64,000 bases of DNA from Antedon mediterranea. Taxonomy: Eukaryota; Echinodermata; Crinoidea; Comatulida; Antedonidae. The position numbers were made by a program, and so were the translations under genes. Every line of letters begins with the position of its first letter. Position 1 is the first letter of the stretch. Where the stretch lies: the NCBI RefSeq assembly GCF_964355755.1, contig NC_092676.1:2501-66500 (forward strand). The letters are read 5' to 3'. The notes under the pieces were generated by a model, which saw nothing but the letters and a program-made list of their open reading frames with translations, was not told where the DNA came from and made no database searches. Below, in pieces: positions 22,442-31,980 of this stretch.

Positions 22442-23368
22442 CGCCCGTATTCTTAAACCGGACTTTAGTCGTAGTTCGAAGTTCGACTTGGAAAAGTCGT
22501 AGTTGGAGCTATTACTTCAAATTCGATTCAAAAACGAAGTAGTCGAAGTTTGCAGTTCGACTTAATGAAGTCGAGCTTTTAGTCGAGTTGCACACGTCTG
22601 GGTAACAAAGGCTATACATTGGCCAATGACAAGAGAGTATTTGAGGAGCAGACGAAATTTTGCGCATTGATATCACTTTACATTTCTTACAACACTTTTT
22701 ACGCATCAGGACTATATACATGAAAAATAATTTTAATCGTTAATTATTAGAACAATATCAGTATTAATTTAACAGTGAAGTATATTTGATTAACAACAAA
22801 TAAAATCTTAAAAATATATTTAGGAACCATGGCGGTACGGTAACTTTTATATTTTCTAGGCCCCCAACAAAATATGATCGCCACGAACCACGCACTTCAT
22901 AGCGTGACAAGAAAGCGCTAGGCCCCCTAAACATTCCATCGCGTGGTGAATTGCCGCATCTCCCATTGTCGCTATGGCGTGACGTAGCTCAAGTCGGACT
23001 TGCGCGAAGAAAATAATGTAATTAGTATACAGTTGTAAATAAAGATGATTTTCATTATTATAATTTATACCAATGTATATTTAATTAAGCTAATATAAAT
23101 ATAGATATTTCATTCTTCAATATCTGGCCAATATAACAACTCAATGACTGTTACGTTTTTTATAAACATCGTTTAAAAACCATTTAGTCGACCATTTAGT
23201 CTTCCCCCTCCAGGACTAAAAAAATCGATCAAAATCCGTCTCGATTTAGTCGAGGTTGGCCTGATTTAGTCGGTGATTTAGTTGAAGTTCGGTTTATGAA
23301 TTAAAATGACGTCATTTTTTTAGTTTTAGCTCGAACTACGACTAAAGTCCGGTTTAAGAATACGGGCG
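22442..23368. mobile_element. 927-bp non-autonomous DNA transposon with 38-bp perfect TIRs
   Basis: The first 38 bp (starting CGCCCGTATTCTTAAACCGG) are the exact reverse complement of the last 38 bp (23331-23368). Both ends are flanked by TAA (22439-22441 and 23369-23371), a 3-bp target-site duplication of the kind made by PIF/Harbinger-type transposases. The interior has no transposase frame, so it would depend on an autonomous relative. Further AGTCGAAGTT-like inverted segments lie inside the left end. Confidence 0.88.
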
Positions 23369-23629
23369 TAAGTTACTGAAAAATTGTAATTTGTTAAAAA
23401 ACACTATTTTCTGACTAATTTTTTAGAAATGAGTTTTTGGAAAATATTTCCGTATTTTTCCTGGTTTTTTTATGTAATCACTTTCAATTAAACATACTTA
23501 AACATAATATAAGCTGAGAAAGTCTGAGTGTAGCTGAAACTGGGTGGTTTGTCCAGTAACTCTCAATCATAATATAATAGCGACTCAAAAGAACGCATAA
23601 CTAATATAAAAAACAGGTAACAATTGTCA

Positions 23630-24240
23630 GAATGGAATGGAAATAAAACAGGGAGAATATTTAATAGGAAGAAACGCCGAAAATAAATGTGAAGAATACA
23701 AGTACCTTGGTAGTAACAGATACAGAAAAAGAAGAAAATCACTAGCAGATATGGCAAAATCATCGCTAGAACACAAAACGATGTGAAATGTCGACTGTTT
23801 GATGCATACTACTAGCAGTGAACTCTGAGTACTCAACAAAAGATTAAAGGATAGCATAGATATATATCACAGGAAAATGTTGCGAAAGATAATGAATATT
23901 AGATTAACAGATAGAGTGAGTAACGCGAAAATATACGAGATAACAAAACAAGAGGAATGAAGTAAACTGATTAAACGAAGATGATTACAATGTTATAGAC
24001 ATATAATTACACTATCGGACAATACCCCCAATTAAACACGCAATGAAGAAACCAAAAAAAAAAAGTTAAAAAGAAAACTGGATAAACCAAATAAAAAAAG
24101 ATTTATATGGAAAAAATATAGACTTTAGCACAATAACAAACCATTCTGCCCAAAACAGAAAAATATGGAAACAAATCGTGGAAAGCGTGATGTCGGAATC
24201 ACTCTGTTATATTCAAAAGAGAAGAGATGGCATCTAGTTC
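23630..24240 (+). pseudogene. degenerate non-LTR retrotransposon ORF2 C-terminus
   Basis: Broken frames read KMLRKIMNIRLTDRVSNAKI, then KRR-LQCYRHII-LSDNTP, and finally AQNRKIWKQIVESVM. This order and wording match the C-terminal region of LINE reverse transcriptase ORFs (RRLRWFGH...DNTP...AQDR..W..LV). Multiple stops and frameshifts; dead copy. Confidence 0.6.
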
Positions 24241-24780
24241 GAGAATCTTGATAGGCCTATAGGTTTTTAAAACAAACATGAGCTCCGCTAATATTGTCAA
24301 ACCCTTTTATTATTTTAAATATCTGAATTACAACAGCTCGTTTTCTTCTGTATGCCAACGTGAAAGATTAATTAATGTTAACAAACGTAAATTTTACCCA
24401 AAATGAAATTCGGTAAAACCTGCTCAAATAACCGTTGTTTTGCGTTTTAGAAAACAAAGTTGTCCACTACCGCAAAAAAAACGGTTAAATGTCGTTCTAA
24501 CCCCAATTCTTTAGGGTGTTTTAACCTTTTTTCACCGGTAACTGAATGGCTTTTTCCTGTTTCTACTGCCAGAAATGTTGGGGTAATCTATTCATGCTGT
24601 TATTAATTGGTTATTTTTTCGCAGCAGAAACACATGAAAGTTAAATCAAACCCGGAAAGAATGAGCAGAGCTTTTGATATTGAATATATCATTTATTTTA
24701 CATAGTCATTGTTACAATCATAATAAAAATAAACTATCGGTGGTATTGCTTACTTACTTAAAATAAGCCTTATTACAAAT

Positions 24781-25012
24781 GGGTCTAAACTCAACATCCA
24801 CAACTAAACGAGTAACAATGGCTGATATCGGCCTGTATCATCATACTAAATGTGGGTCTAAACTCAACATCCACAACTAAACGAGTAACAATTGCTGATA
24901 TCGGCCTGTATCATCATACTAAATGTGGGTCTAAACTCAACATCCACAACTAAACGAGTAACAATGGCTGATATCGGCCTGTATCATCATACTAAATGTG
25001 GGTCTAAACTGA
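24781..25012. repeat. 73-bp tandem repeat, 3 copies
   Basis: GGGTCTAAACTCAACATCCA blocks start at 24781, 24854, 24927 and (partial) 25000. Each copy contains TGATATCGGCCTGTATCATC. It lies 400 bp upstream of IgR-B. Confidence 0.9.
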
Positions 25013-25163
25013 AATACTAAAATTATTTTAATAAACTAAATAAATTCTTATAATAAACATTGTTTAGTGAGCTGAATGGTATCAATATTAGTGAATAATA
25101 TTTTTGAATGCTAGACCTACGTCATTATCCTGATTATAGCTAAGCAATATTTAAAGCTTTAAA

Positions 25164-25180
25164 TGACGTCACGGATTGGG
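25164..25180 (+). promoter_or_regulatory. possible CRE plus inverted CCAAT in IgR-B 5' flank
   Basis: TGACGTCACGG followed by ATTGG, 235 bp upstream of the IgR-B ATG. TGACGTCA is the palindromic CREB/ATF site and ATTGG a reversed CCAAT box. A closely similar AAATGACGTCACGG occurs at 35888-35901, 2 kb upstream of IgR-D. Suggestive only. Confidence 0.3.
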
Positions 25181-25414
25181 CGATGCGTTCCGGAAGTTTG
25201 CAATTGCATTTGCTTCCCAATAGGGCCTACTATTGACTGTTAGGCCTAATAGTGAAAGCTACTATATCTACGCTTACGTTCATAGATGTTTGCAAACATG
25301 GAAGTAGTTCTTAGCTAACCGCTGTGATTTTATATTGAGGCTGCCATTGCAGTTTTGTTGAAACTATCTTGATTAACATACTGTATACGGTGTTGTGTCA
25401 TGTATTAAAAGGTT

Positions 25415-27334
25415 ATGGCAACTGCACTAATTGTGATAGCAATATGTGGCGCAGTATTTGGACCGTCTGTTGTTTTATCTCAATCAATTTTACATTTTCA
25501 AGAGGAGCCGGTGTCTACTAATGTGTACGATGGTCAAACAGTAACCCTTCGATGTGTACTTCAGAGTAGTTGGACTACTGGAGTTGTTCACTGGGTAAAA
25601 GATGAATTAACAGAGATAAGTCGTGGTTCATCTATTTTAACTCATCCATTAATAGACTATACACGGTTTTCAATAGTCGGCGATAGGTCCCAAGGTAATA
25701 ATAATTTGCAGATCAAAAACGTTAAATCAAGTGATGCTGGGTTATTTGTATGTCATTTATATGATTCACAGGGTTATCATCAAGCAGAGACGGGTTCAGC
25801 ATTATTAAAGGTTTTGCCTATTAAACCACCTTTACCTGGGTATCCACTATGCCCTATTAGTATACCTAATCCAGGAGTAGGAGATACTATCATTTTGAGA
25901 TGTTATTCAGTAGGAGAACAACCTCCTGCAATTCTTACATTTTGGCGTGGACAGCATGAAGAAATGCAGGTTGAACGGTACATAGGATCATATGGAGGTG
26001 TGTTTTTTGAACGCCAATTAAACGAAGATGATAACAATTCTACATTTACATGCATGGCCAAGGGACCTGCATTCAAACCTGAAAACCACAAGAACTGCAG
26101 TGTTATACCATTTTTTACACCAACATCAGTAAATGTAAGTCCTGCTATCGCGGAGGTACCGACTGGAATGACAGCTACTTTTCATTGCAAAACTAGAGCT
26201 ATTCCACAGGTTACTAAATATCGTTGGTGGATTTGGAACAATGGATGGGAAAAAATAATACGAACTGGAGGACGATACGCAATTGACGGTGATGGAGAAT
26301 CGATACGTATACTTGATATAAACAAATATGACAACGGTAGAAAAGTCCGATGCATTGCACGTAATTCGTTGGGTTTAAAAGGTGAAGCAGAAGGTAAACT
26401 CAGAGTATATGTAGTAAGACCCACTGCTCGCGGTCCCAACTGGTCTGGTGGACAACCTGGAAATAATGGTAATAATAGGTTATATAATTCTACCAATCCA
26501 ACAGACAGTTATAAAGATGATGACGGAATTAAAATAGGTACTGGACCAAATGTTATTCTTATTGTTGGTTGTGTAGTTGCTGGTTTTTTTGGAATAATTG
26601 TTATAGCATGTCTCGTCGTAATACTTATTCGCAAAGACTCAAGAAATAAACATCGGCTTGTACACCTTTCCACAGCATCACATCCAGATCGTATCAACAA
26701 AGAAGGTATTTCGATCAATGATACGGTAGATAAGAGTTCTAATAAACTTGTTGGGTATGCAACAATTGATTCTGCAACTACAAATGTACCTAAAACTTCT
26801 CAACATTGTAGATTTACAAAACCAGGACACAACACTTTATATGCAAAACCTGTTTTACGAACAGAATCTAATACGCATGATTTACCGTCAAATATAATAA
26901 CTACAATCGAGAAAAACAATGTAACTACTAAAAGACACATAGTTGATCCAGAAGCAATTCTAGTCATGTACGCAAAACCCATAAAGGGGAAGGATGATAA
27001 AACAAATACTTTAGGTGATCGACCTGTGCCCTCCCCAAGAAAAAATTCTATAAAATCAAGTACTTTTCCAAAGAAGCAACCCTTAGTTAACAGGCCAAAC
27101 ATCGATACATTGCATTGTAAACCAACCAACAATAAGATTTATGAAAATGATTTGCTTAAACAAGAAAGAGATGAGACTTCAATTATTGAAGAAGCACGTT
27201 CGGAACAAACTACAAATAATGTGGAAGGATTAGTGTATGCGGAATTGAATTTACAAGAAGCACCTGTTCATTTTGTTAGAATAATGAGGTCTACAGAATA
27301 CGCAAAAATAAAAAGCAATAATCACAATTTTTAA
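25415..27334 (+). CDS. IgR-B: intronless three-Ig receptor with ITIM + ITSM tail
   Basis: 639 residues. Signal peptide 1-22; Ig1 (C47, W60, C113, SSDAGLFVC); Ig2 (C163-C213, W177) with extra outer pair C146/C228; Ig3 (C258, W271, C313); Gly/Asn-rich stalk about 335-375; membrane span 380-405; tail 406-639. Tail motifs in order: VGYATI (Y448, ITIM consensus), two YAKP sites (Y476, Y519; YxxP resembles Crk-type SH2 sites), a PVPSPRK SH3-type stretch (538), LVYAEL (Y608, textbook ITIM) and TEYAKI (Y629, ITSM consensus). Y608 and Y629 are 21 residues apart, close to the membrane-distal ITIM/ITSM pairs of vertebrate inhibitory receptors that recruit SHP phosphatases. No introns. IgR-C follows 2.8 kb downstream on the same strand. 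Inferred role: inhibitory surface receptor, possibly of coelomocytes; adhesion is the alternative. Confidence 0.92.
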   Translation: MATALIVIAICGAVFGPSVVLSQSILHFQEEPVSTNVYDGQTVTLRCVLQSSWTTGVVHWVKDELTEISRGSSILTHPLIDYTRFSIVGDRSQGNNNLQIKNVKSSDAGLFVCHLYDSQGYHQAETGSALLKVLPIKPPLPGYPLCPISIPNPGVGDTIILRCYSVGEQPPAILTFWRGQHEEMQVERYIGSYGGVFFERQLNEDDNNSTFTCMAKGPAFKPENHKNCSVIPFFTPTSVNVSPAIAEVPTGMTATFHCKTRAIPQVTKYRWWIWNNGWEKIIRTGGRYAIDGDGESIRILDINKYDNGRKVRCIARNSLGLKGEAEGKLRVYVVRPTARGPNWSGGQPGNNGNNRLYNSTNPTDSYKDDDGIKIGTGPNVILIVGCVVAGFFGIIVIACLVVILIRKDSRNKHRLVHLSTASHPDRINKEGISINDTVDKSSNKLVGYATIDSATTNVPKTSQHCRFTKPGHNTLYAKPVLRTESNTHDLPSNIITTIEKNNVTTKRHIVDPEAILVMYAKPIKGKDDKTNTLGDRPVPSPRKNSIKSSTFPKKQPLVNRPNIDTLHCKPTNNKIYENDLLKQERDETSIIEEARSEQTTNNVEGLVYAELNLQEAPVHFVRIMRSTEYAKIKSNNHNF

Positions 27335-27344
27335 ATATTACCTA

Positions 27345-27450
27345 AGATATCATCAGACATAAAAGATACATCAATATAGAGAAAAGTCAAAACACCATTA
27401 TCATCAGACATAAAAGATACATCAATATAGAGACAAGTCAAAACACCATT
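27345..27450. repeat. 51-bp tandem duplication in IgR-B 3' region
   Basis: ATCATCAGACATAAAAGATA and what follows is repeated twice head to tail with one substitution, just after the stop codon, probably inside the 3' UTR. Confidence 0.85.
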
Positions 27451-28080
27451 AATTTTCATCTTTACTTACTAATTGCTACGGAAAATTTTTCTTGGATATG
27501 TGTACACTTAAAAAATCTTAGTAAAGTTAATTTTGGTATATAGGTAACTATCATTAAGTTTTTAAATTACAAACACGATGAAGCAAAACTATGTATGTAT
27601 ACAAAAAAATTCAACATAATAGTATTGAATAGGTACGAATAGTTCACACAGTGTGTCAAAAGGAAATGTGCATGGTCTACAGTCATTTGTAGTAATTTGA
27701 AGTAAGGAAATTATGCTACTTAACCCTAACCTTTAATTTATTTTATTTCCACAAACCCGTAAACAAAACCAATTGTGGTAACAATACATAAAATGGTTCT
27801 CGGTAATGCTACTACAAAAATATTAATTTGTTTTGAAATTATACTATATCATAAGTACAATTATTTAACAGGTTTTACTTGGATAACACAGCATCGTACC
27901 ACTTTTAATTCAACAAGATATCAACATATCACACTCAACAAATTACATATGTACCCATGTGTATTATTTTATATTTTACAAACAACTTTGCTGTTTTACT
28001 AATTGGTTCACAAAATCTAGGTCTATTTGTTAATCATTTTAGGTGTTATTAATTTTTTGTTTTTTTCAATAGATTGATTT
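27451..28080. other. IgR-B 3' flank, no other gene
   Basis: AT-rich. The 75-codon frame at 27775-28002 has no recognisable motif. Confidence 0.45.
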
Positions 28081-28101
28081 GATTTTTTTGAAAATATCAT
28101 A

Positions 28102-28286
28102 CGAATGGATTATACCATGTGTAGATGCATCTACATTTATATCTTTATGATAACGAGTAAGTGAGGGAACTCATGCTTTAGGGTTAGGGTTAGATTGATT
28201 GATAATCGAATGGATTATACCATGTGTAGATGCATCTACATTTATATCTTTATGATAACGAGTAAGTGAGGGAACTCATGCTTTAG
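28102..28286. repeat. 80-bp direct repeat separated by a telomeric tract
   Basis: 28102-28181 and 28207-28286 are identical, with TTAGGGTTAGGGTTAG (28178-28193) at the junction plus a short filler (ATTGATTGATAAT). Confidence 0.85.
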
Positions 28287-28794
28287 TTTTATTTGTGATG
28301 ATTGCGAGTTTAGAATTTGTTCTTTTAATTTATATAAAGTATCTCTTTGAAGATCCATTTATCTGGAATTTATTTCGAGTAAACTGTGACTAAATATATT
28401 GTTATATATAAAGATATGGTTAAGACCGGAAGAACTGTAAATAAACTAACGTGAGAACCATTAAAAAACACTCGGCTTCTCTGCGCCCCTCTCATGGCCT
28501 TTTATTTTGTGTTAGTTCAAATACGATGACCAGCTTGTGTTACTGATGTATACATTTTGGCTAGAGGGCGAACTCCAATGTTAGCACACAGAGCCATAAT
28601 AAAAAGTTACGAAATTCCGTTCACTGATTTTAGGAAGTCACATGGTACAACACCGACCATCTTTGTGTCCAACTATTCCTGTGTAGCGCATGAAGTTAAA
28701 TTCTAATTTATCAAAACAACTCTATTTGTTTAAATAAAAGGTCAATTTTTTTAAATTATTAAATTATTAAGTTACTGAACACACTTTTACTCGA

Positions 28795-29135
28795 CAATTT
28801 AATTTTACTTAACAATTAGTCGATTGAACTGGTTTACAATTTAGGTTACTCCTTTTCTATCTTAATTTAATTTTACTTAACAATAGTCGATTGAACTGGT
28901 TTACAATTTAGGTTACTCCTTTTCTATCTTAATTTAATTTTACTTAACAATTAGTCGATTGAACTGGTTTACAATTTATGTTACTCCTTTTCTATCTTAA
29001 TTTAATTTTAATTAACAATTAGTCGATTGAACTGGTTTACAATTTAGGTTATTCCTTTTCTATCTTAATTTAATTTTACTTAACAATTAGTCGATTGGAC
29101 TGGTTTACAATTTATGTTACTCGTTTTTTATCTTC
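28795..29135. repeat. 67-68-bp tandem repeat, about 5 copies
   Basis: The unit contains ACTTAACAATTAGTCGATTG then AACTGGTTTACAATTTAGGT. It is AT-rich and homogeneous, between IgR-B and IgR-C. Confidence 0.9.
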
Positions 29136-30096
29136 TGTTTAAATTTCCTTCAAATATGTTTCAATATTGAGGGTTAATACAATTTCCGATGGCGTAGTTT
29201 TAATTAAATGAATGATAACTGTTTGACAAAGGAAGCTTATTAGACTAATAACCTTCTAGAATGCAGGGATGTCACCAACCAACCAAAATCATCTTGTCTT
29301 CCTACAATGTTACAGATTCTCGACGTCAGGACACAAGTTGATAAGAAAATACGGAAAAGGTCGAAGGACAAGAATTCATACACAAACACGATTTATGTAT
29401 TGAACACATAATGTCTCTTTGGCTTGATTTGTAATGTACATATTTGGAGCTAAATAAAATTTAAAAAACAACTTATTGGTATAATGATGGATAAATTACT
29501 TCTTGATAAAACATAATCTATATAAAGCAAGTGTGTAGCATAAACAAATATTGTATAAAAACAAACATCGTGGTTAGAAGAAACCAGATTACATTCATGT
29601 AATCAAATAAACTCTTCAATCTAATAGGGCCTTACCACTTCAACATAACACAATTTTGGAAAAAAGTTAATGTACTCTAGTTTGGTATCCCTGATTGTGG
29701 TGGAAAGGGGAGACATGCCAACCAAGACTTTTTCATTATAGCCCACTGAATTTAGATTCTTTGTGTATCATATATCGTAATACATTAATTTGAATATATC
29801 CGCCTGATTGGTAGTGGTACTAAATTTAAGGTTGAATTATGTGTTATTGTGAGTCATTTGGAGTAAATCTGTTTCATTGGTTGATTTTTAGCATTATAAT
29901 TAGCAGGAAATGACAAAAAAGCACAGTATAAAATATAGTACAGTTTAGAATATTGCTTTAACGATATGCTGTGTCAGTTTTTGTTGTACCAAAGATATCT
30001 TTAACATGCTAGGGACCTATAGATAATATAGTTTATTCCTGTTGCCAAGTTGCAAATAAGGTACTTATTCACCATAGAAGGAAGTAAAGTACTAAA
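29136..30096. other. IgR-C 5' flank
   Basis: No gene seen. TAATTTGAATATATC and TATAAAATATAG (about 29928) are possible TATA-like elements, the latter about 170 bp upstream of the IgR-C ATG. Weak evidence in AT-rich DNA. Confidence 0.35.
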
Positions 30097-31980
30097 ATGA
30101 AAGTCGTTGCTCTTGAAATTTTACTTATATATATAGTTTATATATGTGTTTCTACTAGAGGACAGACGGCTACTCTACAAACATCTTCCAACTCTGAAGA
30201 AACATTTTCTGGTCAACAAGTGACGTTAACCTGTGACGTAGAGAATGGCTTTGATACTAGCCGTCATCACATTTATTGGTCAAAAATGGATGGATCAAAA
30301 GAAACGTATCTTAGTAAAGATAGAAAAGTATACAATTCAGTCGAAGTAAATCTACGACGCCGGTTGTCTATCACTGGAGATATTACACAAGGTTTTTTTA
30401 ATCTTCATATTCAAGAAACAAAAAAGAAGGATGCGGGTATTTATATTTGTGTTTTATATGATAAGAGAGGGATAGACAAAGCTTCTATACGATTAGACTT
30501 GACTATAATACAAGTAAGAACACCAGATACGGGTTATCCTAAATGTGAGATGTCACCAAAACAACCAAGACTAAATGACAAAGTAACATTTACTTGTCTA
30601 TCAAAAGGAAGCATTCCAAAGGTTTCGCTAAACTGGATGAGAGCTGATGATACTGTATCTCAACATGATGTTGCGGATTCTACAAGAAATGCTGTTTTTA
30701 CACAACACATAATATTAGAAACTGACAACATGGTTCCTTTTACATGTACTGCACATGGAACCTCATTACACCGTCCCATAAATTGTTCTGTTGTTCCTTT
30801 TTCGTTTCCTACCATGGTGAACATCTCTCCTTTTTTTAAAAAGCTAACAATTGGCCAGAATATTACATTAAAATGTACAGCTGTAGCCATTCCTAGTCCT
30901 GATAGATTCAAGTGGACATATGGTAAAGGAAATAAGTTAATTAGAATTTCAAAAAGTTTAGGCCGTTTCGAACTTTTAAACAACGGAAGAACATTAAGAA
31001 TTCAAAATATATCGATTAATGATAATAATATACCAGTGAAGTGCACCGTTAGGAACTCAATGAATATTAAAGGGTCAAAGGAAACTACGTTAAAAGTAAT
31101 ATCCAAATCTTCAGGATCGAATGCCGATAATAATCCAGAAACAAGTCCTCGGATACCAAAGCCAACAGCTACAAATGAGATAATTACAAGAAGAAAACCT
31201 AATAGACCACATCTAATTTCTCCTGGTATCCTCATGGATGAGAAGATACATGAAACAGTAGATTTAAATACACAAGATAAAGCACCTACGGGCAATACAC
31301 CTCTATTTGACAAACATCAACCTAACAATAATGGCAGGGCAGGACTTTTAACAGGTGGTCTAATTGGTATAGCTTGTCTTCTTGGGGCAATATTTTTAGT
31401 TGCTTTGATGCTCATCAAGTTAAAAAGAGATGAAAATAGTGGAAATCTTGTTATGACTAGAAAATTAGAGCATACTGTTACATATACACCGGAACGATAT
31501 TTATGTTCAGAAAATGGCAACAACAAAATGACTAACGAAGATTCTGATCTTTCACAAGCAGTCAAAGATCGCGTTCAAGCTGAACAACTTTTAAGAAATT
31601 CTATTATTGCATCACAGGCAATAGACAACACTATAGATTCGAAAAATAATCAGAAAAAGTTAAAGAATGATTTATCGAAAACAAAATTCACTGAAACAAC
31701 GCGTCGCCGACCCAATTTAGTATTTAAGCGTTTCGCTCGTCCTCTAACAGCCGACTCTTCTCCTAGAAGTATGCAGTTAAAAACAAATTCACTTCCGTCG
31801 AATTGCAATCTACAAACTGATTCTAGCACAATTCAAAGAAAAGAAAAAAGAACAACAAACAATGTTGAGGGGCTTTTATATGCGGATTTAGACTTTACGA
31901 ATGTTAAAACTAGTCAGAACATTATTCCAAATAGTTGTGAAACCACGTATGCTCACATAGCGAGTTTTCTTAAAAAGTAG
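30097..31980 (+). CDS. IgR-C: intronless three-Ig receptor with ITIM + ITSM tail
   Basis: 627 residues. Signal peptide 1 to about 22; Ig1 (C46, W61, C118, RRRLSITGD and DAGIYIC); Ig2 (C167-C217, W180) with extra pair C150/C230; Ig3 (C260, W273, C316); Ser/Thr/Pro-rich stalk about 335-410; membrane span about 416-440; basic start KLKRD; tail 441-627. The tail ends with LLYADL (Y595, ITIM) and TTYAHI (Y618, ITSM), 23 residues apart. The ITIM lies in TTNNVEGLLYADLDF, matching IgR-B TTNNVEGLVYAELNL. In the eight TTNNVEGL codons six differ between the genes and all are synonymous, so the protein sequence is under constraint. Tail basic clusters (TRRRPN, RKEKR) flank the motif. Intronless. Inferred to be a sister inhibitory-type receptor of IgR-B. 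Confidence 0.92.
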   Translation: MKVVALEILLIYIVYICVSTRGQTATLQTSSNSEETFSGQQVTLTCDVENGFDTSRHHIYWSKMDGSKETYLSKDRKVYNSVEVNLRRRLSITGDITQGFFNLHIQETKKKDAGIYICVLYDKRGIDKASIRLDLTIIQVRTPDTGYPKCEMSPKQPRLNDKVTFTCLSKGSIPKVSLNWMRADDTVSQHDVADSTRNAVFTQHIILETDNMVPFTCTAHGTSLHRPINCSVVPFSFPTMVNISPFFKKLTIGQNITLKCTAVAIPSPDRFKWTYGKGNKLIRISKSLGRFELLNNGRTLRIQNISINDNNIPVKCTVRNSMNIKGSKETTLKVISKSSGSNADNNPETSPRIPKPTATNEIITRRKPNRPHLISPGILMDEKIHETVDLNTQDKAPTGNTPLFDKHQPNNNGRAGLLTGGLIGIACLLGAIFLVALMLIKLKRDENSGNLVMTRKLEHTVTYTPERYLCSENGNNKMTNEDSDLSQAVKDRVQAEQLLRNSIIASQAIDNTIDSKNNQKKLKNDLSKTKFTETTRRRPNLVFKRFARPLTADSSPRSMQLKTNSLPSNCNLQTDSSTIQRKEKRTTNNVEGLLYADLDFTNVKTSQNIIPNSCETTYAHIASFLKK

